This document shows positions 11,772 through 23,033 of a DNA stretch of 64,000 bases, one piece after another. Source of the DNA: Volutella citrinella (lineage: Eukaryota > Ascomycota > Sordariomycetes > Hypocreales > Nectriaceae); assembly GCA_034401135.1 (NCBI GenBank), contig JAWZSP010000001.1, positions 5,890,001-5,954,000 of the forward strand, in the 5' to 3' direction. Made by a program: the position numbers and the translations under genes. Positions within the stretch are counted from its first letter, which is position 1. The number at the start of each line of letters is the position of its first letter. The notes under the pieces are model-generated. The model saw only the letters and a program-made list of their open reading frames with translations, was not told the origin of the DNA and did not search any database.

Positions 11772-12548
11772 ATGCTCCTGAGTGGCAACCACGTGGAGAC
11801 AGACCTCAAGGTCCTGCGGCAGCTGATCCGCGAAAACCCCCTCGGCATTATCACCACGGCCATCCCCTCCGAGGTGCACCCGTACCTGCAAACCAGCCAC
11901 ATCCCCTTTGTGCTAGATATCAACGATGAGTCGAGCGAAACGGAGCTCGGCCGGTTACGGGGTCACATGGCGAGGGTCAACCCGCAGTGCAAGGCCATGG
12001 TCGAGACGCTGACGGCGTCGCCCAAGCCGGACAACACCATCGAACAGGACGTACTCATCGTCTTCAACGCGCCTGCGCAGCACTACGTGACGACCAAGTT
12101 CTACACCGAGACCAAGCCGACGACGGCCAAGGTGGTGCCGACGTGGAACTACGCCGCGGTGCAGGTGTATGGCCGGATGCGCGTCTACTTTGACACCAAG
12201 GACCCAAAGACGGGCGAGTTCCTGGCCCAGCAGATGCACGATCTGAGCGAGTTTGCCGAGACGCAATTGATGGGGTACGACGGCAAGAACGCACCCGGGC
12301 CCTGGAAGGTGACGGACGCGCCAGAGACCTACATCAAGCTCCTGACCAAGGCGATCCTGGGCATTGAGATTGAGATTAAGCGCATGGACGGCAAGTTTAA
12401 GATGAGCCAGGAGATGAGCGTGGGCGACCGCGAGGGCGTCGTAAAGGGCTTCGCGCGTATCGAGTCGGAGCGGGCAAAGGACGTCGGCAAGCTGGTGCAC
12501 CAACGGGGCGAGCTGCACGACGCGGCCAAGGCAGCCAAGAAGCAATGA
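11772..12548 (+). CDS. PaiB-like FMN-binding split-barrel protein
   Basis: Intronless 258-aa protein of the family annotated as FMN-binding negative transcriptional regulator (PaiB). These are split-barrel flavin proteins related to pyridoxamine-phosphate oxidases; in bacteria PaiB affects sporulation and protease genes. The conserved body is seen at LIRENPLGIITTAI (about residues 17-30), GHMARVNPQC, VLIVFNAPAQHYVTTKFY and VPTWNYAAVQVYGRMRVYFD, the last being typical of the family. The C-terminal tail is Lys/Ala-rich, and ATG 11772 was chosen because it precedes the conserved N-terminus. In fungi this is probably a cytosolic flavin-dependent enzyme of unknown substrate, since there is no DNA-binding motif. 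A long ORF on the opposite strand is a codon-bias shadow. Confidence 0.92.
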   Translation: MLLSGNHVETDLKVLRQLIRENPLGIITTAIPSEVHPYLQTSHIPFVLDINDESSETELGRLRGHMARVNPQCKAMVETLTASPKPDNTIEQDVLIVFNAPAQHYVTTKFYTETKPTTAKVVPTWNYAAVQVYGRMRVYFDTKDPKTGEFLAQQMHDLSEFAETQLMGYDGKNAPGPWKVTDAPETYIKLLTKAILGIEIEIKRMDGKFKMSQEMSVGDREGVVKGFARIESERAKDVGKLVHQRGELHDAAKAAKKQ

Positions 12549-13947
12549 TGAACCAGGGCAGGCCATGTTTGCGTGCTGGAGTTCCAACTTGCAGGCCACG
12601 ACATTAGACGACCGCCGGACAGGAGTTTGCATTTTTGTTTTGATTTTCGGCAGGCAATAATGGTCTCGAAATAGAAGCATCAGCCAAAAACATGCATGTT
12701 TGTGCCACTCCCAGCAACGTGTGCCAAGATGAGTAGCGGCGCATTGCAGACGCCTCATCAAGCACCTGCCTGCATATGCCAGACACCTCAACCACCGCAG
12801 CTGTGGATGTTTAATAATCAGGAGTGACATGGCGTCATAGCGTGCAGAGCCGTGTCATATGTCACCGACAGTAGCATTGGGGCGGGTGACACTGTCCACA
12901 CCCGGCGTAGGGCTGGCGCAGATCTCCAGGATCTAGGCCCAAGTCTGGGGAGGCTGTTCAATCGCACGGTGCGGCGATCCCTTGGATTTGTTTGGGCAGC
13001 TTTCGGAACTTTTCACGGCTCGGTCCTTGGGGATATGCTGCAACGGATAATTGTGCCATCGTTGAAATAGAGTGATGCCAGGACAAGACAAAATATTAGA
13101 GAGGAAATGTGTTGGAGAGGCGAAAGCCAAGCACAAGCACAGAAGTTTGCAGGAAGGGTCGACGCATGAGCCTGAGGCCCACCAGTTGGGGCGGCGTGAT
13201 TGACGTCATCAGCGCAAAAGAAGCAAGAACGATGCTCGGACGTGATTGGAATCTCCATCTTTGGACGCATGCGCAACTTGGTCCGCGACAACACGCCGCA
13301 CCCGCTCGGTACCTTGACTTCAATGTCACCCTTTTCAGGGACCAGCGGACTCCCCAAAAAAAATCCAGAGCGTATAGAATCCGAACAGGGCGCAAATGCG
13401 GATGGCTTTGACGGCTTCGACGGCAGATTACCTCAGCAGCGACTCTGTCCCAACTCAGCAACGCCGGCCTCGACTCTGTGCAAATCTTCGCCCACTTCCC
13501 AACGAACCGCTGCTCGTCTCATCTCCTCCGCGCGAGGCCGCGTGACTGCCTGCCTGACCTGTCGCCCGTGTCTCGACCTCGAAGCTGGCCCTGCTGCGAC
13601 CGCTTGGCACAGTCGGCCTGGCCCTTGCAGGCGCCTGTGCGACGTCGCCACGCGCCATTGGCTTTCCGACGAACCCCACGCCACACCGCCGAAGATTGGG
13701 CTGCGCTGCCACAATCACTTCGCATGTCAACCTTGCCAAGGTCTTCCGCGGCAGTCTCACCTCAAAAAGCAATATAGAAAACATCAAGATTTCGGCTTGA
13801 TCTCGCTCCGGGCTACATAATTCGCCAGTCGACCCCGTCTCACTGCCACCACCATTCTTTGGTGCCCTATCTGGACCACGGCTCGTCGGTAGGCTGAGGA
13901 TCAAGACGAAACGACTCGAGTCCAGATACCGCCCCACTGGCAATGTC
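12549..13947. other. Intergenic region (no supported gene)
   Basis: 1.4 kb between the PaiB-like gene and the next regulator. Several overlapping ORFs at 13.1-13.9 kb on both strands show no domain, no coding-like conservation and no convincing splice partners. The segment is probably the upstream region of the regulator at 13948. Confidence 0.5.
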
Positions 13948-16385
13948 ATGGGATCGACACTACGGCCAATCCTCCCGGCTAACCAGCCACCCCCAGGCCC
14001 CGAGGATCATGCCCGCAGCCTGCCCAAGATACGCCGCCTCGGCACCCGCGTAGCCTGCAACCAGTGCCGCGTCAGGAAAGCTCGTGTAAGTTGAGTGAGA
14101 CACCTAGATCAGATGCCTTGCCCTTGTTGCCGTTGGACTTGGGAAACCGTCGCTGACTCTCGTATCCATGTTTTAGTGCGATGGCCGACGGCCCGTCTGC
14201 TCACGTTGCGCCAAGGTGGGCGAGGACTGCTCCTACCGGGACGACGAGGCCAGGCGCACCCAGCAGAAGTCGCAGCACGAGTCCCGCGTGCACCGTGAAA
14301 TAGTTAACCGCCTTCTGGCTGCTTCCGATGAAGAGGCCATGCAGCTGCTCCGCCAACTACGGGACAGCGAAGCCATCGACAACCTCGACTCATCCCTCAC
14401 CGTCCGCCGCCCGTCCACCCACGCTGCTGCCATGGCCAGCTCGCCTCCCGTGTGGACGCACGTCCAGTTCGAGCTCTCCGTGCTTCACAACAGCGTCTAC
14501 CCATCCCTGGCGCCCCTTGTATTGTCCAACAGTGACTATGATAAGATTCTTGGCCCCATGTTCAGGTCAAACTCTCCCGGTGTCTCCCAGCCCTTCCAAA
14601 TGCTGGTGGATCATGGGAGGGAGCCCGCACATCATCCGCTAGAACGCAGCGGCCAGCCTATTGACCCTCACCAGCCTGACAACCCGTGGCTGCTGGGCCC
14701 GAATTTCAAAGAAGAGTCCCCAACCAACACTCTGCTAGGGCCGGACCGCCCACCCCAGTACTGTGATAGCCGCCTTACTGACTTGCGGATACACTACTGG
14801 ACCGCTGTTCCTATCACGGACAAGCTTGCTGCCGCAATCATATCGGAGTATCTCGAAGTCTGCCACCCCGTGTTTGGCTTCTTCGATCCAGACCTGTTCG
14901 TTCGTGATCTAATAGCCCAGAAGCCCCATCTTTTCTGTTCCGCCTTCCTTGTCAACGCGGTACTATCGTACGCCTGCGTAGGTCTGTAGGTTCCTTTTTA
15001 TCGCCCATGCACTAACTCGATCCAAGCAAGTATATTCAGCCATTGATCCATCCGTCTCGATCCATTGCCGGTCGTTCATGAAGGAGGCTGGGCGGCTCTG
15101 GCTTGGTGAACGCTCGTCCGAATCCCTGCTTAATGTCGCAGCCACCATGCTCTTCAGTCTCAGCTGCCACGCCCACATCGGCAGCGGTATAACCCCCTCA
15201 GACGTCTACGCCGACGGCCGCGAGATGGCCGAGAGGATGGGCCTGTTTGGCGTCAAGGTTGGGCCCCAACTCGCAAGCCAGTTCAACTCGCGACCAGATG
15301 ATTGGAAACGAGAGGCGTCCTTTGTGTCTCATGGCGCATACAACTGGCTCACGTGAGTCCCAAGCCTCTAAGGTCTCCGACCGAAACTGACACTGGCAGA
15401 ATCAACTCCTTCTATAGCCCCATCGATCCCATCTCATACCCGCCAGTCTTTCCCGTGCCAGGAACCAACACTACAGACCAGGAAGATTGGTTCTTGGGTG
15501 TTCACTGGCCCGCCCACACTCTACCGCCGTACATGGGCAAGACTTTCGCCTCCCTGTGCCCTTTCTGGCGCATCATGCAGGACGTCATCAGAGTGTACTC
15601 GGTCAGACACTGCCAGGGATCCAACATGGCAGAGGTGCCGCTCGGCTTTGCCGAGTCTAAGTACCAGCAGCTGCTCGACTGGGCAGACTCGCTTGGGGAG
15701 GACATGGCCCGGCAAAATACCAACCCAGACCACGTTCTGGCCTTTCAGTATGCAGAGCTCCCTCTAGACCAGCTCCTTCTAACATGGCTGCAGCATCCTC
15801 TTCCACTGTGCCGTCATCGACATCTTCCACCCCTTTTACCGCGATGGAGAGCCACTGCGGCTGCAGTCGTTCTCGTCACTCGACAGCTCGGTGCAGACGA
15901 TATGCGACGCCTCGACCCAGCAGCTCAAGCGCCTGATGGTCACCTGCCGCATGGGAAACCCTAGGGTGCTCTACATCGCGCTCTTCAACGCGGCCATCAT
16001 CCACGTCAGCAACGCCATGCTCCGCGAGGCCGCCGCCGGCGCCCAAGGGCGTCCCGATTGGCGCCTCTACTTCCAGCTCTGCCTCTCGAGTGCCATGGAC
16101 ATGCACCGCTCGTTCCCGGTCAACAAGTCCATCGGCAAGGGGCTGCTCGCGCTCGCGATGCGCGAAAAGCTCATTGGCGGCGCTGAGGCCCAGACGCTGC
16201 TGCGGTCGCTGCTCTCGAGCGGCCGCCACCACTACTTTAACCCAACAGAGGAGCAGATTGACGTGGGCGATTTCACCATTGACTTCAACCTAGCCAGCAC
16301 GTCACCAGACGCTGCGAGGGCGGGAGAAATGGCGAGGCAGTTTGAGAAGCTGGTTGTTAGCGAGGCTACTACGCTGGGCGGTTGA
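13948..16385 (+). CDS. Zn2Cys6 transcription factor with fungal transcription-factor domain
   Basis: 734-aa nuclear regulator. Exons are 13948-14085, 14177-14977, 15027-15352, 15400-15747 and 15794-16385. The introns are short, the last only 46 nt, with a ctaac branch site. The Zn2Cys6 cluster (CNQCRVRKARCDGRRPVCSRCAKVGEDC, given here in parts: CNQCRVRKAR at residues 37-46, then CDGRRPVC and SRCAKVGEDC) is split by intron 1 as in many fungal regulators. A linker helix follows. The middle homology domain contains the motifs ISEYLEVCHPVFGFFDPDLF, FLVNAVLSYAC, SLLNVAATMLFSL and ILFHCAVIDIFHPF. The last motif spans the intron at 15748-15793, which confirms that splice. Target genes are unknown. 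The C-terminal acidic/Asn region may activate transcription. Confidence 0.92.
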
Positions 16386-17537
16386 CAACAGGACATGGTC
16401 AAGGAGGGGTCGTATGCGGCAGGCGACATTTGCGGATGTGGAGATATTGTGAGCAGCGTCCAGGTAGTTGGATATTAGTAATAAATCCATGAGAACAAAT
16501 CAATCCACCCTTGTCTGATCGATGCCGTGGACAAGGCCGGCCTATGGTTCCCAGGTCCTTGCATTCAGCCCATACGTGAACGCCATCTTGCGCCACCGGT
16601 TGTTGTAAGCTTACCACACCATTTGGGAGTGGAATCCCTCAGGACGCGGCGCCGAGATGCGCAGGAGCCCAATTGGGCAACATCCTTTCAGGTCACGCAC
16701 CAGTTGAGAGTCATGGTGTGGCTGGAGGTGGGATGGTCTGGGGTGTTTGTTCGCTGGGCAGGGCCGTGTGATGTCCCAAGGGAGGGATGCACCGGACAAG
16801 TTCCAGAACGAGTCTGAAGGACGACTCAGACCTCATCCATCCCGCCACCAACTCTGCCGGCACCTGCCGATGCCGCGTCGCCGATGCCATCCAAGACGTC
16901 TCCACGTGGGATGATCCATCCAGGACCTTTCCGAATCGCGCACCGGGCGCTGTCAAACTGGCGCCTCACGGGGTCCGGCTGCATGCAACGACAGGCGGAC
17001 ACCCCTCAGAGGCCGGGGCCCGCGCGCAATTGTCTCCGACTTCCCACTTTAGTTGATCCAGCTCGCCCAACCGCAGCCCGATGATTTATCGCCTCCCGCA
17101 TCCAGATATGTCTTGCCCGGTGCGTGCCTGCAAGGACCCCAAAGCCTATATACGGAAGTGCGTCGGTCACTGGCGAATCAGCGGCCCCACGTGTCGCCGC
17201 TGGGCGCCGTGTGGGACAGCGGGATGAGGGGCTAGCGGCGGGCCCAGCGATGGATCGATGAAACCGTGGTTGGCGAGTTACGATGGGCAGAGACACAATG
17301 TGCTTGTCTCGGGGGCCATGGTTCTTGCGGTTGCGGCGGACGATGCGCTTGTCTGACTCTATGGCGAGGGTTGTCTGAAGGGTGTGTGGGGGTTGAACGG
17401 TTCTCCTCACCAAAGCTAGATATAAGCCCAAACACTCCCATCAAGCCAACACCTATCGCGGGGCCCTTCCAGACCACCCTTTCCAAGACTCTCGCTCTTC
17501 ACTCACAAGTCTAGAAGGAATCACTTGGTCCGCAATC
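16386..17537. other. Intergenic region (no supported gene)
   Basis: 1.15 kb between tandem genes. Only short, domain-free ORFs. The last ~130 bp contain a TATA-like motif and a CT/CA-rich leader before the ATG at 17538. Confidence 0.5.
17421..17426 (+). promoter_or_regulatory. TATA-like box
   Basis: gatataag sits about 115 nt upstream of the ATG at 17538. This is motif-and-position evidence only. Confidence 0.4.
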
Positions 17538-17996
17538 ATGATCGCCATGGACAAGACAACTCTGTTGACCGCGTCGCGGGTGGAGCTCGGCGGCTCCATT
17601 GCCCCCCACTCGGACATGATCAAGCTGCTCGGTTCAAGCCTCGACGTCGCTCTTCAATTCCAGAATATCCTAAGCACGTTATCTGTCTTCCTCCGTCTGC
17701 GAGCGTGGTTCCTCGCGACTACCGCCTTTGCCAGCATCTGCTATGCCGGCAGGATCGTGGCCCTGCACGCCTGGGTCGCGGCCAAGTTCGCCGCGTTCCA
17801 TGGCTCCGTCTGGTCCGGCAAGGCCATTGTTGCGTTGTGGGATTCGAAAACGATCCAGAAGCTCCGCAAGAAGCTCTTCTTCGAGTTTGCCGTCTTCATC
17901 CTCGGCGGCGGCAACATGATCTTCATCGTCGTCCTTTGGCCTGGCTGGTGGGTCATTGGCGGCGTCTCTCTTGCTCTGTGGTCCATGTTTGGCTGA
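17538..17996 (+). CDS. Small hypothetical membrane protein, 152 aa
   Basis: Single-exon ORF with a TATA-like box and pyrimidine-rich leader upstream. The central part is hydrophobic (WFLATTAFASICYAGRIVALHAW, about residues 56-78). A C-terminal pair follows (FEFAVFILGGGNMIFIVVLW and WWVIGGVSLALWSMFG), so two or three membrane segments are likely. A basic amphipathic linker (TIQKLRKKLF) lies between them. There is no cleavable signal and the family is not recognised. ATG 17547 (MDKTT) is an alternative start three codons downstream. It is convergent with the XAP5 gene, whose stop lies only 100 bp away. The function is unknown. Confidence 0.65.
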   Translation: MIAMDKTTLLTASRVELGGSIAPHSDMIKLLGSSLDVALQFQNILSTLSVFLRLRAWFLATTAFASICYAGRIVALHAWVAAKFAAFHGSVWSGKAIVALWDSKTIQKLRKKLFFEFAVFILGGGNMIFIVVLWPGWWVIGGVSLALWSMFG

Positions 17997-18095
17997 ACTG
18001 CCGCGTCAGACCGCATGGAGCCGGTCAAGAATTCGACGAGACGACAGATTGGACTCCCGATGCCACACGACACTGCATGGGCCAGATACCTTGCA

Positions 18096-19224
18096 TCAAC
18101 GAGAGAAGAAGAAGGTATTTCCACCCGCATCCTTGCGAACCTCCTTCGAATAGTCCTTCTCCGGGTCGAACTCCTGCCAAGTGCTGGCAGGATAGATGTG
18201 CTTGTTCTTCTCAAACCACCGTCGATCAACTACCTTTGTCAGGGTAGGGTCGTCGCTTGCGCCCTCGAGGGTGCTGACATCGGGCAAGGCGCTGGCCGCA
18301 GCGGCCTTGGAGGCGGGTGTCGTCAAGGGATCCGCTGGCTCGACAGGCTGTGGCCTGGTTGGCGCTTCGGCGCTGTACGCAAAGAGTCGGTTTCCGTCTG
18401 GGCCAAGGCATTTGTTGACGGCGAAGAAGTAAAAGTCGTAATGCTGGTTCGGTCAGTTAGCATGGCACAGTCAGCTAGGCAAGGGGCAGCTGGTAATGCA
18501 AGCTCACATGAGGTATGATCACGTTTCCGCGGACAAGCATGAGGTCGTCCACACCCACGCGAGCCCATTCCCGGCTGGCATTGGCCTTGTCGCCAACGCC
18601 GAGCTCGGCGCCCACCTTGCGGCTCTTGTCTAGAAAAACCCAAGTAAAGTCGCCCTTCTTAACGCGAACAATTCCGCCTGGAATATTTGAGCCGTCGTAG
18701 AATATAAACGGAATGGCAATCTCGGTCGCCTTTACGGCCGCGTGGATCGTGAGGAACTCTTGTCGCAGGGCATCGCGTTCGGCGGCTTCCTTCCGCATGG
18801 CTGCCTTGGTCATGGCCTTTGGCACGATTCCGACAGACTTGTTGGCCTTGAATTTTTGCTTTTCGCCATCGCTCCGGTCGGTGTTTTCGGCAGCTGACCT
18901 GGAAGACTCTGCAGGGCCGCCCTCGTCCTCCTCATCGTCGAACGAGAGGAGCTTCTTGGCCGGCTTCTTCTTCTTCTTTTTCAGGGGACGCGAGCCATTG
19001 CCCGTGTCACTGCCACCGTTGTCAGGAGTGCCTGTCAGCGAACGATCCGGTGTAGACGTGCCTGAGAACGCAGCCTCGCGGGCTTCGCGTTCCTGCTGCT
19101 CGATGACCTCGGCGCGGCGTTTGCGGAAATCGGAGAGGGCGACGAGGCCGACCGTGTGTGTCGATAGGCGCTGTTGCGTCGTCTTGTTTTGCGGCGTGAA
19201 CCGCGAGGAATTTGCGTCGGACAT
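18096..19224 (-). CDS. XAP5 / FAM50-family nuclear protein
   Basis: Homologue of XAP5 (animal FAM50A/B, plant XCT), conserved nuclear proteins tied to pre-mRNA splicing and small-RNA or clock phenotypes. Exons are 19224-18508 and 18443-18096 (354 aa), with donor GTGAGC and acceptor ccag. The N-terminal half is charged, with a lysine run KKKKKKPAKK and an acidic DDEEDE stretch (nuclear-localisation type). The XAP5 domain follows from about residue 165: IPFIFYDGSNIPGGIVRVKKGD, then LMLVRGNVIIPHHYDFYFF across the splice, then WFEKNKHIYPASTWQEFDP near the C-terminus. The start is ATG 19224 (MSDANSS); the upstream in-frame sequence is probably 5' UTR. Confidence 0.94.
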
Positions 19225-19432
19225 GGTGGATGGGTGATGCAGGAAGAATGAGGCGGCAGGTGCAAAAGAGTCTGAATTTGTGGACCGTGCTTGCCATTGT
19301 CGGGCACTGTGCATCAGTGTTACTTACCACCTTAGCACAGTGCCATACCCTACACCGTCAAAAATGAAAGGAGACGAACGATCAAGTCACCTCAATTCCG
19401 GATACTTATGCTCGCAAATTCCAGTTTTCCCC

Positions 19433-20275
19433 TCAGGGCAGCTTTTGACCTTGCCTCGTAGCCTGTCCCACCAGCGACTGAGTGGTGTCGTCGGCGTACC
19501 TCTTGTAGGCTGTGATGTATCGATCGTTGTCACTCCAAGTCATCGTCACGCTCTCCCTTCCTTCAATGGCCGCTGCCCACTCCCTCCATCTTGCCCACAG
19601 CGCTGCGTCTTCGCCCCCGCCAGACTCGGGGATACCGTGCCCGCCATCTTTGTAGTGGTTGATGAGGAACAGTCGCTTTGCCCAGGGCGCGAGTGTGACG
19701 TCAACCAGACTGAAGTGGGCGCCTGAGAACCACGGGCCGCCGTCGTCCATCTGCGTGACTAACGTCTTGATGTGCGTGTGCAGTTCCTGTCGCGCCTGGT
19801 CCAGCGAGAATGGCTTGTCCGGCGTGTGCTGCAGCAGTTTGTAGAAGGCGGGGACGATGCGGGTGCTGATGTGCTCGATCCAGAGGCGCGATCTGGCACG
19901 CTCGTATGCATCGGCGGGGAGCAGCCGTGGGCCGTAGGTGGCTTCATCCGAGTATGCCTCGTCGAGGTACTCGCAGATGATGTTGCTCTCGAACAGCGGC
20001 CTCTGCTGCTTGCCTGCGGCGCCCGCCGGGACAGCCAGCGTCGGGACCAGGCCGCGAGGGTTCATTGCCAGAAAGGAAGCCTCCTTCTTGTACGGATTGA
20101 TCTCGACGTACTGGTGAGGGATCTTCTTCTCACACAGGGTGATCCATGATCGCTGCACAAAGGGGCAGAACCAGCCTCCATAGAGCTTCAATGGGTGCTC
20201 GTCGGCGTGATTGCCAGCGAACACGGCCGCATTGCCCGACGGCTCGGGGGGGAGGGATGTATCGACTTGGGCCAT
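19433..20275 (-). CDS. Glutathione S-transferase, omega-like
   Basis: Intronless 280-aa cytosolic GST. The N-terminal thioredoxin-like domain holds the motif GGWFCPFVQR at about residues 34-43; its Cys is the likely catalytic residue, as in omega-class and Ure2/Gto-type enzymes. The glutathione-binding signature follows (NPRGLVPTLAV then PLFESNIICEYLDEAY, with the ES pair contacting the gamma-glutamyl group). The C-terminal helical domain is complete (FSLVDVTLAPWAKRL). Expected roles are thiol transfer, dehydroascorbate reduction or reductive detoxification. It is divergent from the small secreted-protein gene. Confidence 0.94.
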   Translation of the reverse strand: MAQVDTSLPPEPSGNAAVFAGNHADEHPLKLYGGWFCPFVQRSWITLCEKKIPHQYVEINPYKKEASFLAMNPRGLVPTLAVPAGAAGKQQRPLFESNIICEYLDEAYSDEATYGPRLLPADAYERARSRLWIEHISTRIVPAFYKLLQHTPDKPFSLDQARQELHTHIKTLVTQMDDGGPWFSGAHFSLVDVTLAPWAKRLFLINHYKDGGHGIPESGGGEDAALWARWREWAAAIEGRESVTMTWSDNDRYITAYKRYADDTTQSLVGQATRQGQKLP

Positions 20276-21151
20276 TGCGCGAACGATTCTAGCTGCTGAG
20301 GTGAGGAGAGTGAGATGGTGGAGGGGTGGAATAGCAGTAATGACGTGACTGCGCGGGGATTTATGCGACCACGTCGGGAAGCTGCGGGATTGCTACGTAG
20401 CTGGTTGCATCAAACTTGGGATGAAGCATTACATGGCCTCTTGTTATTACATCGAACTGCAACAACAAGGCGATTGTCAACCTACTCGAGAACTTTGTGG
20501 TAGTATCGATTTACGTGCGAATGTGTCGGAACACGCAGATTGCAAGTGCACTATCCCACCATCCCAAGCTTCACTTTCCGGTCGCGGCAGTTTGCCATTT
20601 GGCAACTGTTGGCTCAGTGGCAAATGCAGGGCAGTGCAGAATGCTTTCATGCCTCTGGAACCAGCCTCCGTGTGTTGATCTGTTGCGACGCGGAGTGATG
20701 TCAATGTGGAGTCGCGTTGACAGCTGTTTCATCTACGCTCCCCACAGCATCCCTACTCGCCGCCAAAGCTCTGACCTTTCACTCGCGTGCTGCTATTTAT
20801 GTCGTGCTCTGTTTTGGGTCTGTCATCCTGGAAGCACATCATCTTCGTCAGACGATCCAAATGAGAGGCAGCTACATGAGCGGCGGATGTTGCTCAGCGA
20901 TGTGCCACGCCAACACCAGCATGACAACACATTGTTCGCCAAGACGCAAGGCAGTGAAGCTCGTGTTCTTGCGGCCGTGCCCGCATCAAAACCCCCGTTC
21001 CTTGCACGATGCCGCTGAAGGATTGGGGCTGAGCGGCTTGCTGCGCTGGCTGGGTCGTGCTTAAAACTGAGCCCACCCACCTTTGTTGAAACACAAGCGC
21101 TCGATAACCTCACAAAACCCTACACGCCACTCTTTCCTGCCGGCGAAAGAC
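20276..21151. other. Divergent intergenic region (GST / secreted protein)
   Basis: 876 bp between two gene starts, with no gene supported. The ORFs crossing it lack domains. Confidence 0.5.
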
Positions 21152-21706
21152 ATGCACTACCGCCTCTCCCCCGTACTATTCGCCTGTGCTGCACTGGCGG
21201 CCAGCCTCGAGCCCCGACAGACCATCTGCGACGGCGGCTCAAAGTCGGTCAATTGGACAATCCACGACTTTTCCCAGGAGTTTGTTGTGCTGCAGCCCAA
21301 TGCCGAGGACAAGAGCCAGATCGGCACCGTCAGCTTCTCCCTCGAACACCACGACCTCAGCTACCGCGCGAGGTGCAAGGGCACATCCCAGGACAAGACG
21401 GTGCTTTTCGACGGGACCAAGCAATTCGAATGTGAGGTGCCCGTGGGCTCAATCGACAAGGCAACCTTCACCTTCGACTCCAATAAGAAGGTGCTCAAGG
21501 TCACTCAGAAATGGAAATGCGAAAAGAACACTGCCTACTACATGGCCACGGGCAACAGCACCGCCAAGGCCGACTGCAAGAGGACGGAATGGAAGAACGA
21601 CAGATACAGCAAGGATAACAAGGACGACGTCTATGCCATCACCAGAAGCTCGTGCACGGCCAAGGAGTTTTCCTTTTCAACAACGCAAATGTCTGGTGTT
21701 GCATAA
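21152..21706 (+). CDS. Small secreted cysteine-containing protein (effector-like)
   Basis: 184-aa single-exon protein with a clear signal peptide at the N-terminus (hydrophobic LSPVLFACAALAAS, cleavage probably near residue 17-19). The mature part has six cysteines (ICDG, ARCKG, FECE, WKCEK, ADCK, SSCTA), enough for three disulfides. It contains the core VNWTIHDFSQEFV...ISFSL-type beta-strand pattern. The arrangement is reminiscent of the AA1-like (Alt a 1-type) secreted beta-barrel proteins of ascomycetes, but I cannot establish that relationship without a search. It is probably extracellular and may act in host or substrate interaction. ATG 21152 was chosen because it directly starts the signal peptide. 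Confidence 0.85.
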   Translation: MHYRLSPVLFACAALAASLEPRQTICDGGSKSVNWTIHDFSQEFVVLQPNAEDKSQIGTVSFSLEHHDLSYRARCKGTSQDKTVLFDGTKQFECEVPVGSIDKATFTFDSNKKVLKVTQKWKCEKNTAYYMATGNSTAKADCKRTEWKNDRYSKDNKDDVYAITRSSCTAKEFSFSTTQMSGVA

Positions 21707-21855
21707 GATGACCGAGGAGTAATGGGATAAAGCCGGAAGAGCCACGAACGAAGATACCCAATTGCGAAGGAAGGGAACAGACAAGCGGAGCAACCAGGAC
21801 CTGTCAGGTTGGACATTTAAACTAATATAACGTGCATTCATGACCATCGTTACGC

Positions 21856-23033
21856 TCAAGGAATCTGGATGATGATTTTAGCAAAGTGCTTCTGCTCCTG
21901 CAGTCGCTGGAACGCCTCCTTGGCATCCCCCAGGCGGAAGACGACGTCATCCGTGGCCAGCTTGATTTGATGCTCCTCGATAAAGTCGACCATGGCCCTC
22001 ATCATGTTTCGCGTTCCCAGGAAGAGGCCTCTCACTATGACAGCGTGGCCCAGGGCCGCGAGCATCGGGACCGGGGCTTCATTATTACCAAGCAGCCCGG
22101 CGGCCAGGACGAGGCCGTTGATCCGGGAAGCCACCAGGGATTGCATCAGCGTCGAGTCGCCGCCAACGTCGATCACCATGTCAACGCCTCGGCCGCCCGG
22201 AGTCAGCGCCTTGGCAATGGTGCCCCATTCCGGAGTGACTTTGTAGTTGATGACATGGTGCGCGCCGAGGTCTTTGAGGCGCTGGGCCTTGGCCTCGGAG
22301 CTGGTTGTGGCAATGACGTGTGCGCCCATGGCAAGTGAGAACTGTTTTGATCAGCATTTGTGAGTTGAAGGGTATCCCTAATCGACACAGGCGGACCTAC
22401 CTGCATCGCAGCAATGCTGACGCCTCCGGTGCCTTGCACAAGTACCCAGTCGCCCTTCTTGGGCTCCCTGCCCTCCAACCCCATGAGCGCATTCCACGCT
22501 GTGACACCAGAGCATGACAGCGTGGCCGCCTCCCCGAAAGAGATGCTACCAGTAAGCTTCACCAGGCAGCTCTCTTGAAAGATTCCCTTGGTGGTGAGAG
22601 TACCGTCTAGAAGCTGTCCGACGCCGCTGCTAATATGCGGAAATGCAGGAAAAGCATCGCCGTCAACATCGGGCAACCCGGGCGAGTGCTCAGGGACCAT
22701 GTGCGCAACAACCCTGTCTCCGGGAGCAAAGGCACTGACATTGGCTCCCGTGCGGATGACGATACCGGCGCCGTCAGATCCGGGGATGAGATCCGGCTTG
22801 GGGACAAGGTTCTTCTCGCCCTAGATGTCTGGGTCAGTGTCAGTGTACTCGGCACCGGCAACACACACCTTTGCAATGACTATCTCGCGGTAGTTGACTG
22901 AGGCGGCCTTGAGATCAACAAGGACCTCGTCTGGTTGGAGTTCCGGAAGAGGCTCATTCTCGACGAAGACGAGACTTGAAAAGTCGTCGCTGACGGACTT
23001 TAAGCTCCAGCGATTCCGAGTTGCAGCGCCCAT
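21856..23033 (-). CDS. Zinc-type alcohol dehydrogenase-like (MDR) oxidoreductase
   Basis: 356-aa medium-chain dehydrogenase/reductase. Exons are 23033-22869, 22820-22401 and 22341-21856, all phase-0 joins (donors GTGTGT and GTAGGT). The GroES-like N-terminus shows VLVDLKAASVNYREIVIAKG and PGSDGAGIVIRTG. The catalytic-domain entry is CSGVTAWNAL, and the NAD(P)-binding Rossmann motif follows at WVLVQGTGGVSIAAMQFS...GAHVIATTSS; the second intron falls inside this segment. There is no canonical structural-zinc cysteine lobe, so it is closer to the quinone-oxidoreductase-like or AdhP-like fungal subfamily. It is a cytosolic NAD(P)H-dependent enzyme with an unknown substrate. The gene is divergent from the NLR-like gene. 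Confidence 0.92.

Noticed and set aside
11955..12830. 291-aa minus-strand ORF over the PaiB-like gene
   Set aside because: His/Arg/Leu-biased antisense frame of a well-supported plus-strand gene; no domain.
13096..13949. Cluster of 90-200 aa ORFs on both strands upstream of the second Zn2Cys6 gene
   Set aside because: No domain, no consistent splice joins and amino-acid composition typical of non-coding GC-rich DNA.
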